Shown here: positions 42,642-50,975 of the stretch, in pieces
Layout of the letters: each line of letters opens with the position of its first letter
Position numbering within the stretch: the stretch's first letter is position 1
DNA from: JBBPYC01 sp965218765
GTDB lineage: Bacteria; Pseudomonadota; Gammaproteobacteria; Burkholderiales; Burkholderiaceae_C
Direction: 5' to 3'
Assembly: GCA_965218765.1 (NCBI GenBank)
Contig: CBDCLU010000005.1
Span: forward strand, 248,001-312,000
Length of the DNA: 64,000 nt
The notes under the pieces: generated by a model
The model's input: only the letters and a program-made list of their open reading frames with translations
What the model was told of the DNA's origin: nothing
Databases searched by the model: none
Program-made: the position numbers and the translations under genes

Positions 42642-44879
42642 TCAGACTTCAGGCAGCCGATCGAGCAGCTTGTCCAGCGTCACCGGATAGTCACGCACCC
42701 GCACACCGGTCGCGTGGTAGATCGCGTTGTTCACGGCCGCGCCGATGCCGCTGATGCCGAGCTCGCCGATGCCCTTGAGCTTGAGCGGATTGGTCTTGTC
42801 GTCGAGCTCGGGCAGGAACGTCACGTCGATCTCGGGAATGTCCGCGTTGACCGGGATGTGGTATTCGGCCAGATCGTGATTCACGATGTTGCCGTGCCGC
42901 ACGTCGAACTGCGCGCCTTCGGTTAAAGCGCTGCCGATGCCCCAGATGATGCCGCCGATGATCTGCGAACGCGCGGTCTGCGGGTCCAGGATGCGGCCGG
43001 CCGCGAACACGCCCGTCACGCGGCGCACGCGCACCTCGCCGGTCACCGCGTTGACGCCCACTTCGACGAAATGCGCGCCGTAAGAGGCCTGATCGAACGC
43101 CTTGGCCATCTTGCCGGGCTCGATATGGCCGATTGCCTCGATCGGCCCGTCCTGCACGAGTTCGGTCAACGCAACCCGCCGGTCGCCGACGTGTGCGACA
43201 CCGTCTTTCAACGCCAACTCGGCGCGCTTCACGCCGAGCTTATTCGCGAGTGTGTCCACGATGTCGCCGGCCGCAAGCGCAACGGCCGAGCCCGAGCTCG
43301 CCGCGCCCATCGATCCGCCCGAGCCGAAGCCTTTCGGAAAGTTCGAATCGCCGAGCCGCGTCGTCACTTGGCTGATCGGCACGCCGAGGATCTCGCCTGC
43401 GATCTGCGACAGGATCGTGTAGGTGCCGGTGCCGATGTCGGTCATGTCGGTCTCGACGGTGACCCGGCCATCGGTCTGAAGCCGCACCCGCGCGCGCGCT
43501 TCGCTCAACTGGTTGATGCGGATGCACGATGCCATGCCGTGGCCGATCAGCCATTCGCCCTCGCGCACCTGGCCCGGTTCGGGATGGCGCTTGTGCCAGC
43601 CGAAGCGGCGCGCGCCTTCGTCGAGGCAGGCGACCAGATGCCGCTGGCTGAATGGGCGATCCCGCGTCGGGTCGTGGTCCGGCTCGTTGATCTTGCGAAA
43701 CTCGACCGGGTCGATGCCGACCTGCTCGGCCATCTCATCCATCGCCGCTTCCACCGCGAGCATGCCGACCGCCTCGCCCGGTGCGCGCACGGAACCGGTC
43801 TCGGGCAGGTCGAGCGTCATGATGCGCTGCGTGAAGCTGCGGTTCTCGCCTGCGTACAGCGCGATGCTGCCGAACGCGCACGGCTCGAACGAATCGCGCC
43901 GCGTGCGCTGGCTCACGATGCTGTCGTGGCCGAACGCGGTGAGCTTGCCGTCCGCACCGCAGGCCAGCCGAATCCGCTGCGAGGTCTCGGAGCGCCGATA
44001 CACCACATGAAACAGCTGCTGACGCGTGATCGCCATCTTGACCGGCCGACCCACCTTCCGCGCGCCCAATGCAGCCAGCACCGACTCGACCCCGAGCCCG
44101 CCCTTGCCGCCGAAGCCGCCGCCAACGTAAGGCGAAAGCAGGTGAATCTGCTCGGGCTTGATGTCGAGCGAGGAGGCCAGCATCGCCTTGGCGATCGAGA
44201 CGATCTGCGCAGAGCAGTAGACAGTCAGCCGGTCGCCGTTCCAGGACGCAATGGCTGCATGCGGCTCCATCGCGGCGTGGATGTGCGACGGCGTGGTGTA
44301 GGTGCGGTCGAGCTTGAAGTCGGCTGCCTGCAGCGCTTGGTCCACGTCGCCGGTCACCATGTCGGCGAGCTTCGCATCCTCGCCGGGCGATTCGGCCGTG
44401 TCGTGCAGCGCCTGCGCATCGAAGCGGCCTTTTGCTTCGTCTGCTTGGTAGCGCACGGTCACCGCATGCGCGGCCGCGCGCGCCTGCTCGAACGTCTCTG
44501 CGATCACCACGCCGATCGACTGGCCGTAGTGGTCGATCACGTCGTTGCCGCGCAGCAGTTTCTTGTCCGAGAAGCCGCCGGTCTCACGCGGAATCAGCGG
44601 GTCGTCGACGATCACCGCAAGCACGCCGGGCATGCGTTCGGCAGCCGTCGTGTCGAAGCCCTCGACCTTGCCGCGGCCGATTCCTGCGCAGATCGCGTAG
44701 CCGTGTGCGAGCTGGCCGTCGACTGGCTGGTCCATCGTGTACGGCACCGCGCCAGCCACCTTCTGCCGGCCTTCGACCCGGTGCAGCGGCTCGCCGACCA
44801 GGCCCTGCGCGCCATGATCCAGCGCGGTGTCGCCGACCGGCTGGTCCATCTTCAATTCGACATCGTCATGGCGGCTCAT
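42642..44879 (-). CDS. Molybdenum hydroxylase large subunit (YagR/PaoC type)
   Basis: 745 residues from ATG 44879, overlapping the FAD-subunit stop (ATGA). The molybdopterin-cytosine-dinucleotide subunit of xanthine-oxidase-family enzymes: VGGGFGGKGGLGVESVLAAL, GSGGSMGAASSGSA, and the catalytic glutamate in KGIGELGISGIGAAVNN. Together with the two upstream genes it would oxidise aldehydes or N-heterocycles with water as oxygen source. The substrate is unknown; similarity to the YagTSR/PaoABC set suggests aldehydes. Confidence 0.92.
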   Translation of the reverse strand: MSRHDDVELKMDQPVGDTALDHGAQGLVGEPLHRVEGRQKVAGAVPYTMDQPVDGQLAHGYAICAGIGRGKVEGFDTTAAERMPGVLAVIVDDPLIPRETGGFSDKKLLRGNDVIDHYGQSIGVVIAETFEQARAAAHAVTVRYQADEAKGRFDAQALHDTAESPGEDAKLADMVTGDVDQALQAADFKLDRTYTTPSHIHAAMEPHAAIASWNGDRLTVYCSAQIVSIAKAMLASSLDIKPEQIHLLSPYVGGGFGGKGGLGVESVLAALGARKVGRPVKMAITRQQLFHVVYRRSETSQRIRLACGADGKLTAFGHDSIVSQRTRRDSFEPCAFGSIALYAGENRSFTQRIMTLDLPETGSVRAPGEAVGMLAVEAAMDEMAEQVGIDPVEFRKINEPDHDPTRDRPFSQRHLVACLDEGARRFGWHKRHPEPGQVREGEWLIGHGMASCIRINQLSEARARVRLQTDGRVTVETDMTDIGTGTYTILSQIAGEILGVPISQVTTRLGDSNFPKGFGSGGSMGAASSGSAVALAAGDIVDTLANKLGVKRAELALKDGVAHVGDRRVALTELVQDGPIEAIGHIEPGKMAKAFDQASYGAHFVEVGVNAVTGEVRVRRVTGVFAAGRILDPQTARSQIIGGIIWGIGSALTEGAQFDVRHGNIVNHDLAEYHIPVNADIPEIDVTFLPELDDKTNPLKLKGIGELGISGIGAAVNNAIYHATGVRVRDYPVTLDKLLDRLPEV

Positions 44880-45862
44880 GCTTGGACTCCGGTCAATTGT
44901 TGCAGGCAGGCGACCAAGGCGCGCCGAGCCAATGGGATCTTGAAGTCGTTGTCCCCCTGGCCGCGCGCGTTCGCGAGCAGCACATCGGCCGCTTGCGCGA
45001 ACGATTCACGGCTCGGCACTTGGCCGACCAGCGCCGCTTCCACCGCTTCGTCGCGCCACGGCAGCGGCGCCACGCCGCCGAACGCGAGCCGCGCCGAACC
45101 GATCTTGCCGCCGTCGACCGCGATGATCGCTGCCACCGACACCAGCGCGAACGCGTAGGACGCGCGATCCCGCACCTTGCGATAGGCCTGCTCGCCCGGC
45201 GGCGGTGGCGGCAGCACGACGTGGGTGATCAGCTCGCCTGTGGCCAGCATCGTCTCGAGCTGCGGCGTGTCCGCAGGCGGCCGATACAGCGCATCGAGCG
45301 TGAGCGATCGCGTGTTGCCATCGGCTTGCAGTGTCTGCACGCCGGCACCGAGCGCACGCATCGCCACCGCCATGTCGGACGGATGCGTCGCGATGCAGTG
45401 TTCGCTTGCGCCCAGGATCGCATGGATGCGGGTCACGCCGCCGATCGCTGCGCAGCCCGCGCCCGGCTCGCGCTTGTTGCAGGCCATCGCCGTGTCATAA
45501 AAATAATAGCAACGCGTGCGCTGCAGCAGGTTGCCTGCGGTCGTGGCCTTGTTGCGCAACTGGCCGGACGCGCCGGACAACAGCGCGCGGCTGAGCACCG
45601 GATAGCGGCTGCGCACGACTGGATGCGCGGCCAGGTCGCTGTTGGTCACCAGCGCACCGATGCGCAGGCCGCCATCGTCGGTTTCCTCGATGTCGGCCAG
45701 CGGCAGACGGCTGATATCGACCAGTTTTTCGGGGGTCTCGATCTCGAGCTTCATCAGGTCGAGCAGGTTGGTGCCGCCTGCGATGAATCGGGCGCCGTTG
45801 ACACCGGCCTCGGCACAGGCCGCGTCGGCGTCCGCGGCACGCGCGTAGTCGAACGTCCTCAT
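44876..45862 (-). CDS. Molybdenum hydroxylase FAD-binding subunit (YagS/PaoB type)
   Basis: 328 residues from ATG 45862, overlapping the upstream stop. FAD motif ARFIAGGTNLLDLMK and the segment GQLRNKATTAGNLLQRTRC are present. It keeps the family's extra cysteines in TRCYYFYDTAMACNKREPGA, GCAA and EHCIATHPSD, which in E. coli PaoB hold an unusual [4Fe-4S] cluster. It is the middle gene of a tightly overlapped three-gene operon. Confidence 0.92.
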   Translation of the reverse strand: MRTFDYARAADADAACAEAGVNGARFIAGGTNLLDLMKLEIETPEKLVDISRLPLADIEETDDGGLRIGALVTNSDLAAHPVVRSRYPVLSRALLSGASGQLRNKATTAGNLLQRTRCYYFYDTAMACNKREPGAGCAAIGGVTRIHAILGASEHCIATHPSDMAVAMRALGAGVQTLQADGNTRSLTLDALYRPPADTPQLETMLATGELITHVVLPPPPPGEQAYRKVRDRASYAFALVSVAAIIAVDGGKIGSARLAFGGVAPLPWRDEAVEAALVGQVPSRESFAQAADVLLANARGQGDNDFKIPLARRALVACLQQLTGVQA

Positions 45863-46383
45863 GCCTTGCTCCCGGTCTGCGGCGCCTCGGCTACAACCTC
45901 GGCAATCGCATCGACGATGTTCGGATAAGCCGAGCAGCGACACAAGTTGCCGCTCATGCGCTCTGCGATCTCGGCGCGTGTGAGTTCAGCAGTGTCTGCG
46001 TCCAGTGAATCGCTGACATGGCTCGGCCAACCCATGCGCGCCTCGTCGAGCATCGCGGTCGCCGAACAGATCTGGCCGGGCGTGCAGAAGCCGCACTGGT
46101 AGCCGTCGTGTTCGAAGAATGCGCGTTGCAGCGGACTTAGAGCGTCTGCCGAACCCAGCCCCTCGACCGTGGTGACGTCGTCGCCGTCGTGCATCACCGC
46201 GAGCGTGAGGCAACTGTTGATGCGCCGACCGTTCAGCAACACGGTGCAAGCGCCGCACTGGCCGTGGTCGCAGCCCTTCTTGCTGCCGGTCAGGTGCAGC
46301 GTGTCGCGCAACAGGTCGAGCAGCGAGGTGCGGACATCCGGATCGACGCTGTGCGTCTGGCCATTCACGTTGAGTTCAATCAT
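45859..46383 (-). CDS. Molybdenum hydroxylase 2Fe-2S subunit (YagT/PaoA type), no signal peptide
   Basis: 174 residues. Two [2Fe-2S] sites: KKGCDHGQCGACTVLLNGRR with INSC, and QCGFCTPGQI with NLCRCSAYPNI. E. coli PaoA has a Tat signal and the complex is periplasmic; here the protein begins directly with the ferredoxin fold (MIELNVNGQTHSV), so the enzyme is predicted to be cytoplasmic. No PaoD-like maturation chaperone is nearby. Confidence 0.93.
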   Translation of the reverse strand: MIELNVNGQTHSVDPDVRTSLLDLLRDTLHLTGSKKGCDHGQCGACTVLLNGRRINSCLTLAVMHDGDDVTTVEGLGSADALSPLQRAFFEHDGYQCGFCTPGQICSATAMLDEARMGWPSHVSDSLDADTAELTRAEIAERMSGNLCRCSAYPNIVDAIAEVVAEAPQTGSKA

Positions 46384-46787
46384 TTGCAGTCTCGAGTTTC
46401 AGAAATCTTGGGTCGAACAGCCATGCAGGTGGCAAAGCCCATGCCTTATCGCTGTCACCGTCTCAACCGGCAACCGCGCCGTGCTGACGACGCTCCGGCA
46501 GCGATGATGGCATTCATCTGCTCGATTGACACCTGGCGACGTGACTTGCCGAACATGCCCTTGCGTGCGCAATACCGAGCCGGATGCCGCAATGACTTCG
46601 AAGCAGCCATGTTCGGTCTGCACAGATTCAACCCGGTCCCCGCCCTCCACGCTCGGCGCGAGACGAACATCGACGGGAATCGTGACCCGACCTCTGGAGG
46701 AGACGATTGCGGCTGCCATATGTTGGATCACTTGCCGAATTCGGACGGTTCGTTGTTTTTTCAAAAGGCAAAGCAGGCCAAACCCAT
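46384..46787. other. Intergenic region with a decayed antitoxin gene
   Basis: 404 bp between the acyl-CoA synthetase and the molybdenum hydroxylase operon. It holds the frameshifted AbrB-type gene at 46455-46719 and otherwise nothing recognisable; no PIN-domain or MazF toxin partner remains. Confidence 0.6.
46455..46719 (-). pseudogene. Frameshifted AbrB/MazE/SpoVT-type antitoxin
   Basis: From ATG 46719 the first frame reads AAAIVSSRGRVTIPVDVRLA then DRVESVQTEHGCFEVIAASG, matching the swapped-hairpin AbrB domain (S-S-x-G-R-V-T-I-P-x-x-V-R). Similarity then jumps to the adjacent frame near 46570: RKGMFGKSRRQVSIEQMNAI then IAAGASSARRG, the usual C-terminus of this antitoxin family, ending at 46455. 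One frameshift therefore splits an otherwise full-length gene of about 85 codons. No toxin gene accompanies it. A sequencing error is the main alternative. Confidence 0.72.
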
Positions 46788-48455
46788 TCACACGTCGATC
46801 GCCCCCGCCGACCCCGCCTGCTTCCTCAACTCGAACTTCTGAATCTTTCCCGTGCTGGTCTTGGGCAGTTCGCACAGCACCACGGTGCGCGGCACCTTGA
46901 AGCCGGCCAGGTGCTGCCTGCAATGCGCGACGAGGTCTTCCGGCTTCGCGCTGGCGCGGGCCTTCAGTTCCACGAACGCGCATGGGGTTTCGCCCCAGCG
47001 CGGGTCGGGTCTGGCGACCACCGCAGCGGCCAGCACGTCGGGGTGGCGATAGAGCACGTCTTCTACTTCGATCGACGAGATGTTCTCGCCGCCGCTGATG
47101 ATGATGTCCTTGGCTCGATCCTTGATCTTCAGGTAGCCGTCGGCGTCCATCACGCCGAGGTCGCCGCTGTGGAACCAGCCGCCCGCGAACGCCTCCTGCG
47201 TGGCCTTCGGGTTCTTCAGGTAACCCTTCATTGCGATGTTGCCCTTGAACATGATCTCGCCCATCGTTTCGCCGTCTTGCGGCACGGGCCGCATCGTCTC
47301 GGCATCGAGCACGCGCACGTCGCGTTCCAGGTGGTAGCGCACGCCCTGCCGCGCGTTCAGCCGCGCACGTTCGCCGATGGCAAGCGCGTCCCAGGCTTCA
47401 TGTTTGGCGCAGACCGTCGCCGGGCCATAGACCTCGGTCAGGCCGTAGACGTGCGTCAGGTCGAAGCCCATGCGCTCCATGCCTTCGATCATCGAGGCCG
47501 GCGGCGCCGCGCCGGCGACCATCGCTTTCACACCGGGGGGTATGCCCCGCTTCAACTCGTCGCCCGCGTTGACCAGCATGCCGTGCACGATCGGCGCGCC
47601 GCAGTAGTGCGTGACGCCGTGCGCGCGGATCGCATCGAACACGCTTGGCGCATCGACACGGCGCAGGCACACGTTGACGCCCGCGCGCGCGGCCACTGTC
47701 CAGGGAAAGCACCAGCCGTTGCAATGGAACATCGGCAACGTCCATAGATACACCGCGTGCCTGGGCATGTCCCATTCCAGCACGTTGGAGATCGCGTTCA
47801 GCGCCGCGCCGCGGTGGTGATAGACCACGCCTTTGGGGTTGCCGGTGGTGCCGCTCGTGTAGTTGAGCGCGATCGCATCCCATTCGTCGGCCGGCAGCCT
47901 CCAGACGAATGCGGGGTCGCCACTGGCGACGAACTCGTCGTACGTCAGCTCGCCGAGCCGCACGCCATCGCCCCTGAACAGCGGGTCCTGCACATCGATC
48001 ACGAGCAGCGGCCTGGCACCAGCGTTCGCTTGCCGCAGCGCCAGAGCGCGCTGCACCACGGGCGAGAACTCCGCATCGACGATCAGCGCTTTCGCTTCGC
48101 CGTGCTCGAGCATGAACGCGATCGCTTCCGGGTCCAGCCGCGTGTTCAGCGCATTCAGCACGGCGCCGGCCATCGGGATGCCGAAGTGCGCCTCCACCAT
48201 CGGCGGCGTGTTCGGCAGCATCACGGCCACCGTGTCGTTCTTGCCGATGCCGCAGCGGGCCAGTGCGCTGGCGAGCTGCCGGCAGCGCGCATACAGCTCG
48301 CGCCAGGTGCGCCGCAGCGCATCGGCACCCAGCCCATGCACGACGGCGAGGCGCTCCGGGTACACCTCGGCCGTGCGGTCGATGAACGACAGCGGCGAGA
48401 TGGCGGCGAAGTTGGCTTCGCAGCGAGGAAGGTCCTGGTCGAAGATGCTGGGCAT
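46788..48455 (-). CDS. Acyl-CoA synthetase (AMP-forming)
   Basis: 555 residues from ATG 48455. ANL-family motifs: YTSGTTGNPKGVVYHHRG, GLTEVYGP, GWFHSGDLGVMDADGYLKIK, DRAKDIIISGGENISSIEVE and the C-terminal lysine in PKTSTGKIQKFELR. The opening PLSFIDRTAEVYPERLAVVH and the region LPMFHCNGWCFPWTVAARAG resemble medium/long-chain acyl-CoA ligases close to DmdB (methylmercaptopropionate-CoA ligase) and plant AAE-type enzymes. Substrate unresolved. Divergent from dnaG. Confidence 0.9.
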   Translation of the reverse strand: MPSIFDQDLPRCEANFAAISPLSFIDRTAEVYPERLAVVHGLGADALRRTWRELYARCRQLASALARCGIGKNDTVAVMLPNTPPMVEAHFGIPMAGAVLNALNTRLDPEAIAFMLEHGEAKALIVDAEFSPVVQRALALRQANAGARPLLVIDVQDPLFRGDGVRLGELTYDEFVASGDPAFVWRLPADEWDAIALNYTSGTTGNPKGVVYHHRGAALNAISNVLEWDMPRHAVYLWTLPMFHCNGWCFPWTVAARAGVNVCLRRVDAPSVFDAIRAHGVTHYCGAPIVHGMLVNAGDELKRGIPPGVKAMVAGAAPPASMIEGMERMGFDLTHVYGLTEVYGPATVCAKHEAWDALAIGERARLNARQGVRYHLERDVRVLDAETMRPVPQDGETMGEIMFKGNIAMKGYLKNPKATQEAFAGGWFHSGDLGVMDADGYLKIKDRAKDIIISGGENISSIEVEDVLYRHPDVLAAAVVARPDPRWGETPCAFVELKARASAKPEDLVAHCRQHLAGFKVPRTVVLCELPKTSTGKIQKFELRKQAGSAGAIDV

Positions 48456-48516
48456 GGCGCGTCTCCTGTTGCGCAACGGTCGTTCGAGCGCAGCATAAAC
48501 CCCGCGTGGGCGCCGC

Positions 48517-48557
48517 GCGGCCACCACGCGGCCACCACGCGGCCACCACGCGGCCAC
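48517..48557. repeat. Tandem 11-bp repeat in the dnaG upstream region
   Basis: GCGGCCACCAC is repeated three times exactly, followed by a fourth partial copy GCGGCCAC. The array ends ten bases before the dnaG GTG start and lies between divergent genes. Eleven bases is close to one DNA turn, so a protein-binding or slippage-prone site is conceivable. Confidence 0.85.
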
Positions 48558-48567
48558 AATAGCCTGC

Positions 48568-50532
48568 GTGGCCATTCCCCAATCGTTCCTGCAGGATCTG
48601 ATCGCGCGTGCCGACCTGGTGGAGCTGGTCGGTCGGCATGTGCAGCTCAAGAAAACCGGCGCCAATTTCTCCGGGTTGTGCCCGTTTCATGCGGAGAAGT
48701 CGCCTTCGTTCACGGTAAGTCCCTCCAAGCAGTTCTATCACTGCTTCGGCTGCGGCAAGAGCGGCAATGCGATCGGCTTTCTGACCGAGTACCTGGGGCT
48801 CGGCTTCGTCGATGCGGTCAACGATCTGGCGCATCAAGTCGGCCTGCAGGTGCCCGACGACGACAGCACGCCCGAGGAGCGCGCACGCTTTGCAAAAAAG
48901 CGCGAGCAGCAGGCGACGCTGCACAGCGTGCTGGAGAAGGCCGCCGATGCCTATCGCAAGCAGCTGAAAAATGCAGCGCACGCGATCGGCTATCTGAAGC
49001 ACCGCGGCGTGACCGGCCTGACCGCGAAGCGCTTCGGTCTGGGCTACGCACCGGCCGGCTGGAACCACCTCGCGGGCGTGTTCCCGAACTACGACGATCC
49101 GCTGCTGGTCGAAAGCGGCCTGCTGATCCAGCCCGACGATGCGGCCGACGCAGAGCACACGCGCCGCTACGACCGCTTTCGGGACCGGTTGATGTTCCCG
49201 ATCCGCAACCCGAAGGGCGAGACGATCGGCTTCGGCGCACGCGTGTTCGGCGACGAGAAACCGAAGTATCTGAATTCGCCCGAGACGCCGGTGTTCAGCA
49301 AGGGCCGCGAGCTCTACGGCCTGTATGAGGCGCAGGCGGCGGTACGCGAAGCGGGTCTGGCGCTGGTCACCGAAGGCTACATGGACGTGATCGCACTCGC
49401 GCAGCACGGATTTGCGCACAGCGTGGCCACGCTGGGCACCGCCTGCACGACCGAGCATGTGCGCATGCTGTTTCGCGTGACGGATGCGGTGGTGTTCGCA
49501 TTCGATGGCGACGCGGCCGGCCGGCGCGCGGCGCGCAAGGCGCTGGATGCGGCGCTGCCGTTCGCGACCGATCTGCGCAGCATCAAATTCCTGTTCCTGC
49601 CGAGCGAGCACGACCCGGACAGCTTCGTGCGCGCAGAAGGCCGCGAGGCATTCGCGCAGGCGGTGGCCCAGGCCACGCCGCTGTCGCGCCAGTTGCTCGA
49701 ATCAGCCCGCGAAGGCTGCGACCTGAACGATGCGGAAGGCCGCGCACGCATGGCGAGCCAGGCCAAAACGCTGTGGCTGCCGCTGCCCGACGGCGCGCTC
49801 AAGCGCCAGTTGCTGGCCGAGATCGCCGAGCGCGTCGAACTCGGCAGCCGTGAGCTGACCGAGCTCTGGGGACTGTCGCAGCGGCAGCCTAACGGCCCTT
49901 CTTCAGGCTACATAAACAATAGCAACAAACGGAGCAACCACCTGCGCTCAAGCGGCATTTCATCTGAAAACGACGGGCGACGGGCGCGCGGCGCGCCGGC
50001 CAGCCGCGCCGATCACGCGGTGCGGCTGCTGCTGGGCGCACCGGCACTGTGGGACGGGTTGTCGGGTGAAGACCACGAATTGCTCAGCGCGCTGCCCGGC
50101 GCGCACGGGCCGCTGTTCGTCTGGCTCGAAGCGCAGCTGCACGAACACGGCCCGCAGCCCTGGGGGGCACTGCGCGAAGGGCTGCGCGGCCATCCGGCAG
50201 AACCGCTCGCGCTCAAGCAGATGTCGGTGGAACTCGCCGCGGCCGGACCGGTGATCGCCGTCGATTTCCTGGCACCGGATCTGCCGCCCGCGCCGGAGCC
50301 AGACGGTCAGCTCAACGTGCTGGCGGACGCCACTGCCGTCGCCGACGTGCAGGCGGCCCAAACCGCGGAAGCGACCGCCGAGTTGCGTGACTTGCTGGAC
50401 CGGATGCTGGTCGACCATCTGAAGCTGCAGGAAACCGAAGCACTGGCCGTGGGCGACGCGGCCGCGATCGCACGTTACCGGGCCATCAACGCGCGCCGCC
50501 TCGGCCTGGAAAACGCGAGCGCGAGGCGCTAG
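48568..50532 (+). CDS. dnaG: DNA primase
   Basis: 654 residues starting at GTG 48568. It synthesises RNA primers for replication. The zinc-binding domain has CPFHAEKSPSF and FYHCFGCGKSG; the Toprim core has TEGYMDVIAL and FAFDGDAAGRRA. An AT-rich, Ser/Asn-rich segment (about residues 445-470) interrupts the linker before the C-terminal DnaB-interaction domain. rpsU does not precede it, unlike the E. coli rpsU-dnaG-rpoD operon; rpoD follows after 443 bp. Confidence 0.96.
   Translation: MAIPQSFLQDLIARADLVELVGRHVQLKKTGANFSGLCPFHAEKSPSFTVSPSKQFYHCFGCGKSGNAIGFLTEYLGLGFVDAVNDLAHQVGLQVPDDDSTPEERARFAKKREQQATLHSVLEKAADAYRKQLKNAAHAIGYLKHRGVTGLTAKRFGLGYAPAGWNHLAGVFPNYDDPLLVESGLLIQPDDAADAEHTRRYDRFRDRLMFPIRNPKGETIGFGARVFGDEKPKYLNSPETPVFSKGRELYGLYEAQAAVREAGLALVTEGYMDVIALAQHGFAHSVATLGTACTTEHVRMLFRVTDAVVFAFDGDAAGRRAARKALDAALPFATDLRSIKFLFLPSEHDPDSFVRAEGREAFAQAVAQATPLSRQLLESAREGCDLNDAEGRARMASQAKTLWLPLPDGALKRQLLAEIAERVELGSRELTELWGLSQRQPNGPSSGYINNSNKRSNHLRSSGISSENDGRRARGAPASRADHAVRLLLGAPALWDGLSGEDHELLSALPGAHGPLFVWLEAQLHEHGPQPWGALREGLRGHPAEPLALKQMSVELAAAGPVIAVDFLAPDLPPAPEPDGQLNVLADATAVADVQAAQTAEATAELRDLLDRMLVDHLKLQETEALAVGDAAAIARYRAINARRLGLENASARR
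49901..49975. repeat. AT-rich insertion within the dnaG linker
   Basis: A base-composition island in a GC-rich gene. GGCTACATAAACAATAGCAAC resembles the GCTAC...TAGC repeat core at 6156-6176. It encodes SSGYINNSNKRSNHLRSSG, a polar stretch with no match to the primase domains. Confidence 0.5.
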
Positions 50533-50975
50533 CGACACGTGATGGTGCCGATGCGCATCAACCCGGCCAGACAGCCCGAGCAGCGCGCTGCCTGAAAGCC
50601 GGCCTGCGCTGCGAAAACGCGGGCATCGACCCTTGAAAAACCGCCCTTACGCCTATAATCTAAGGTTTGCCTTGGCGGCAAGTGCGACAGCAGTACCTCC
50701 GAACCCGAGCGCCAACCGATGTCTTATGCAGGCACGACCGGCGCCGCCACTGGCCAGCTGGCCTGGTTCCCCCCTCGCAAGGGCTGCACACCAAATGATC
50801 GCCCACCTTCCTTGCCGTTGACGCCTTTGCCGTTCTCGTTCTTGCGTGCATGACGCCGTGCCGGCCAGTCAGGTTTTTTTGAAAACCCGGCGGGTTGCGA
50901 GTGCGGGCACTGCTATTGCAGCGACCGGGCAAAGGCCGCATATCACTGCTGAACTGACACATCGAGGGGCCGACC
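50533..50975. other. dnaG-rpoD intergenic region
   Basis: 443 bp with no supported gene. It contains the probable rpoD promoter at 50633-50659 and therefore a leader of about 310 nt before rpoD. No terminator for dnaG is obvious, so some read-through into rpoD is possible. Confidence 0.5.
50633..50659 (+). promoter_or_regulatory. Probable rpoD promoter
   Basis: TTGAAA (50633-50638) and a perfect TATAAT (50654-50659) separated by 15 bases; CTTGAA one base earlier gives a 16-base spacer. The only strong sigma-70-like pair in the region, 317 bases before the rpoD start codon. Confidence 0.6.

Noticed and set aside
45480..45510. Repeat insertion in the FAD-subunit gene (ATAAAAATAATAGC)
   Set aside because: The bases encode RCYYFYDTAMAC, which is part of the conserved cysteine-containing block of this subunit.
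48517..48557. CRISPR array
   Set aside because: The repeat unit is 11 bp with no spacers; it is a simple tandem repeat.
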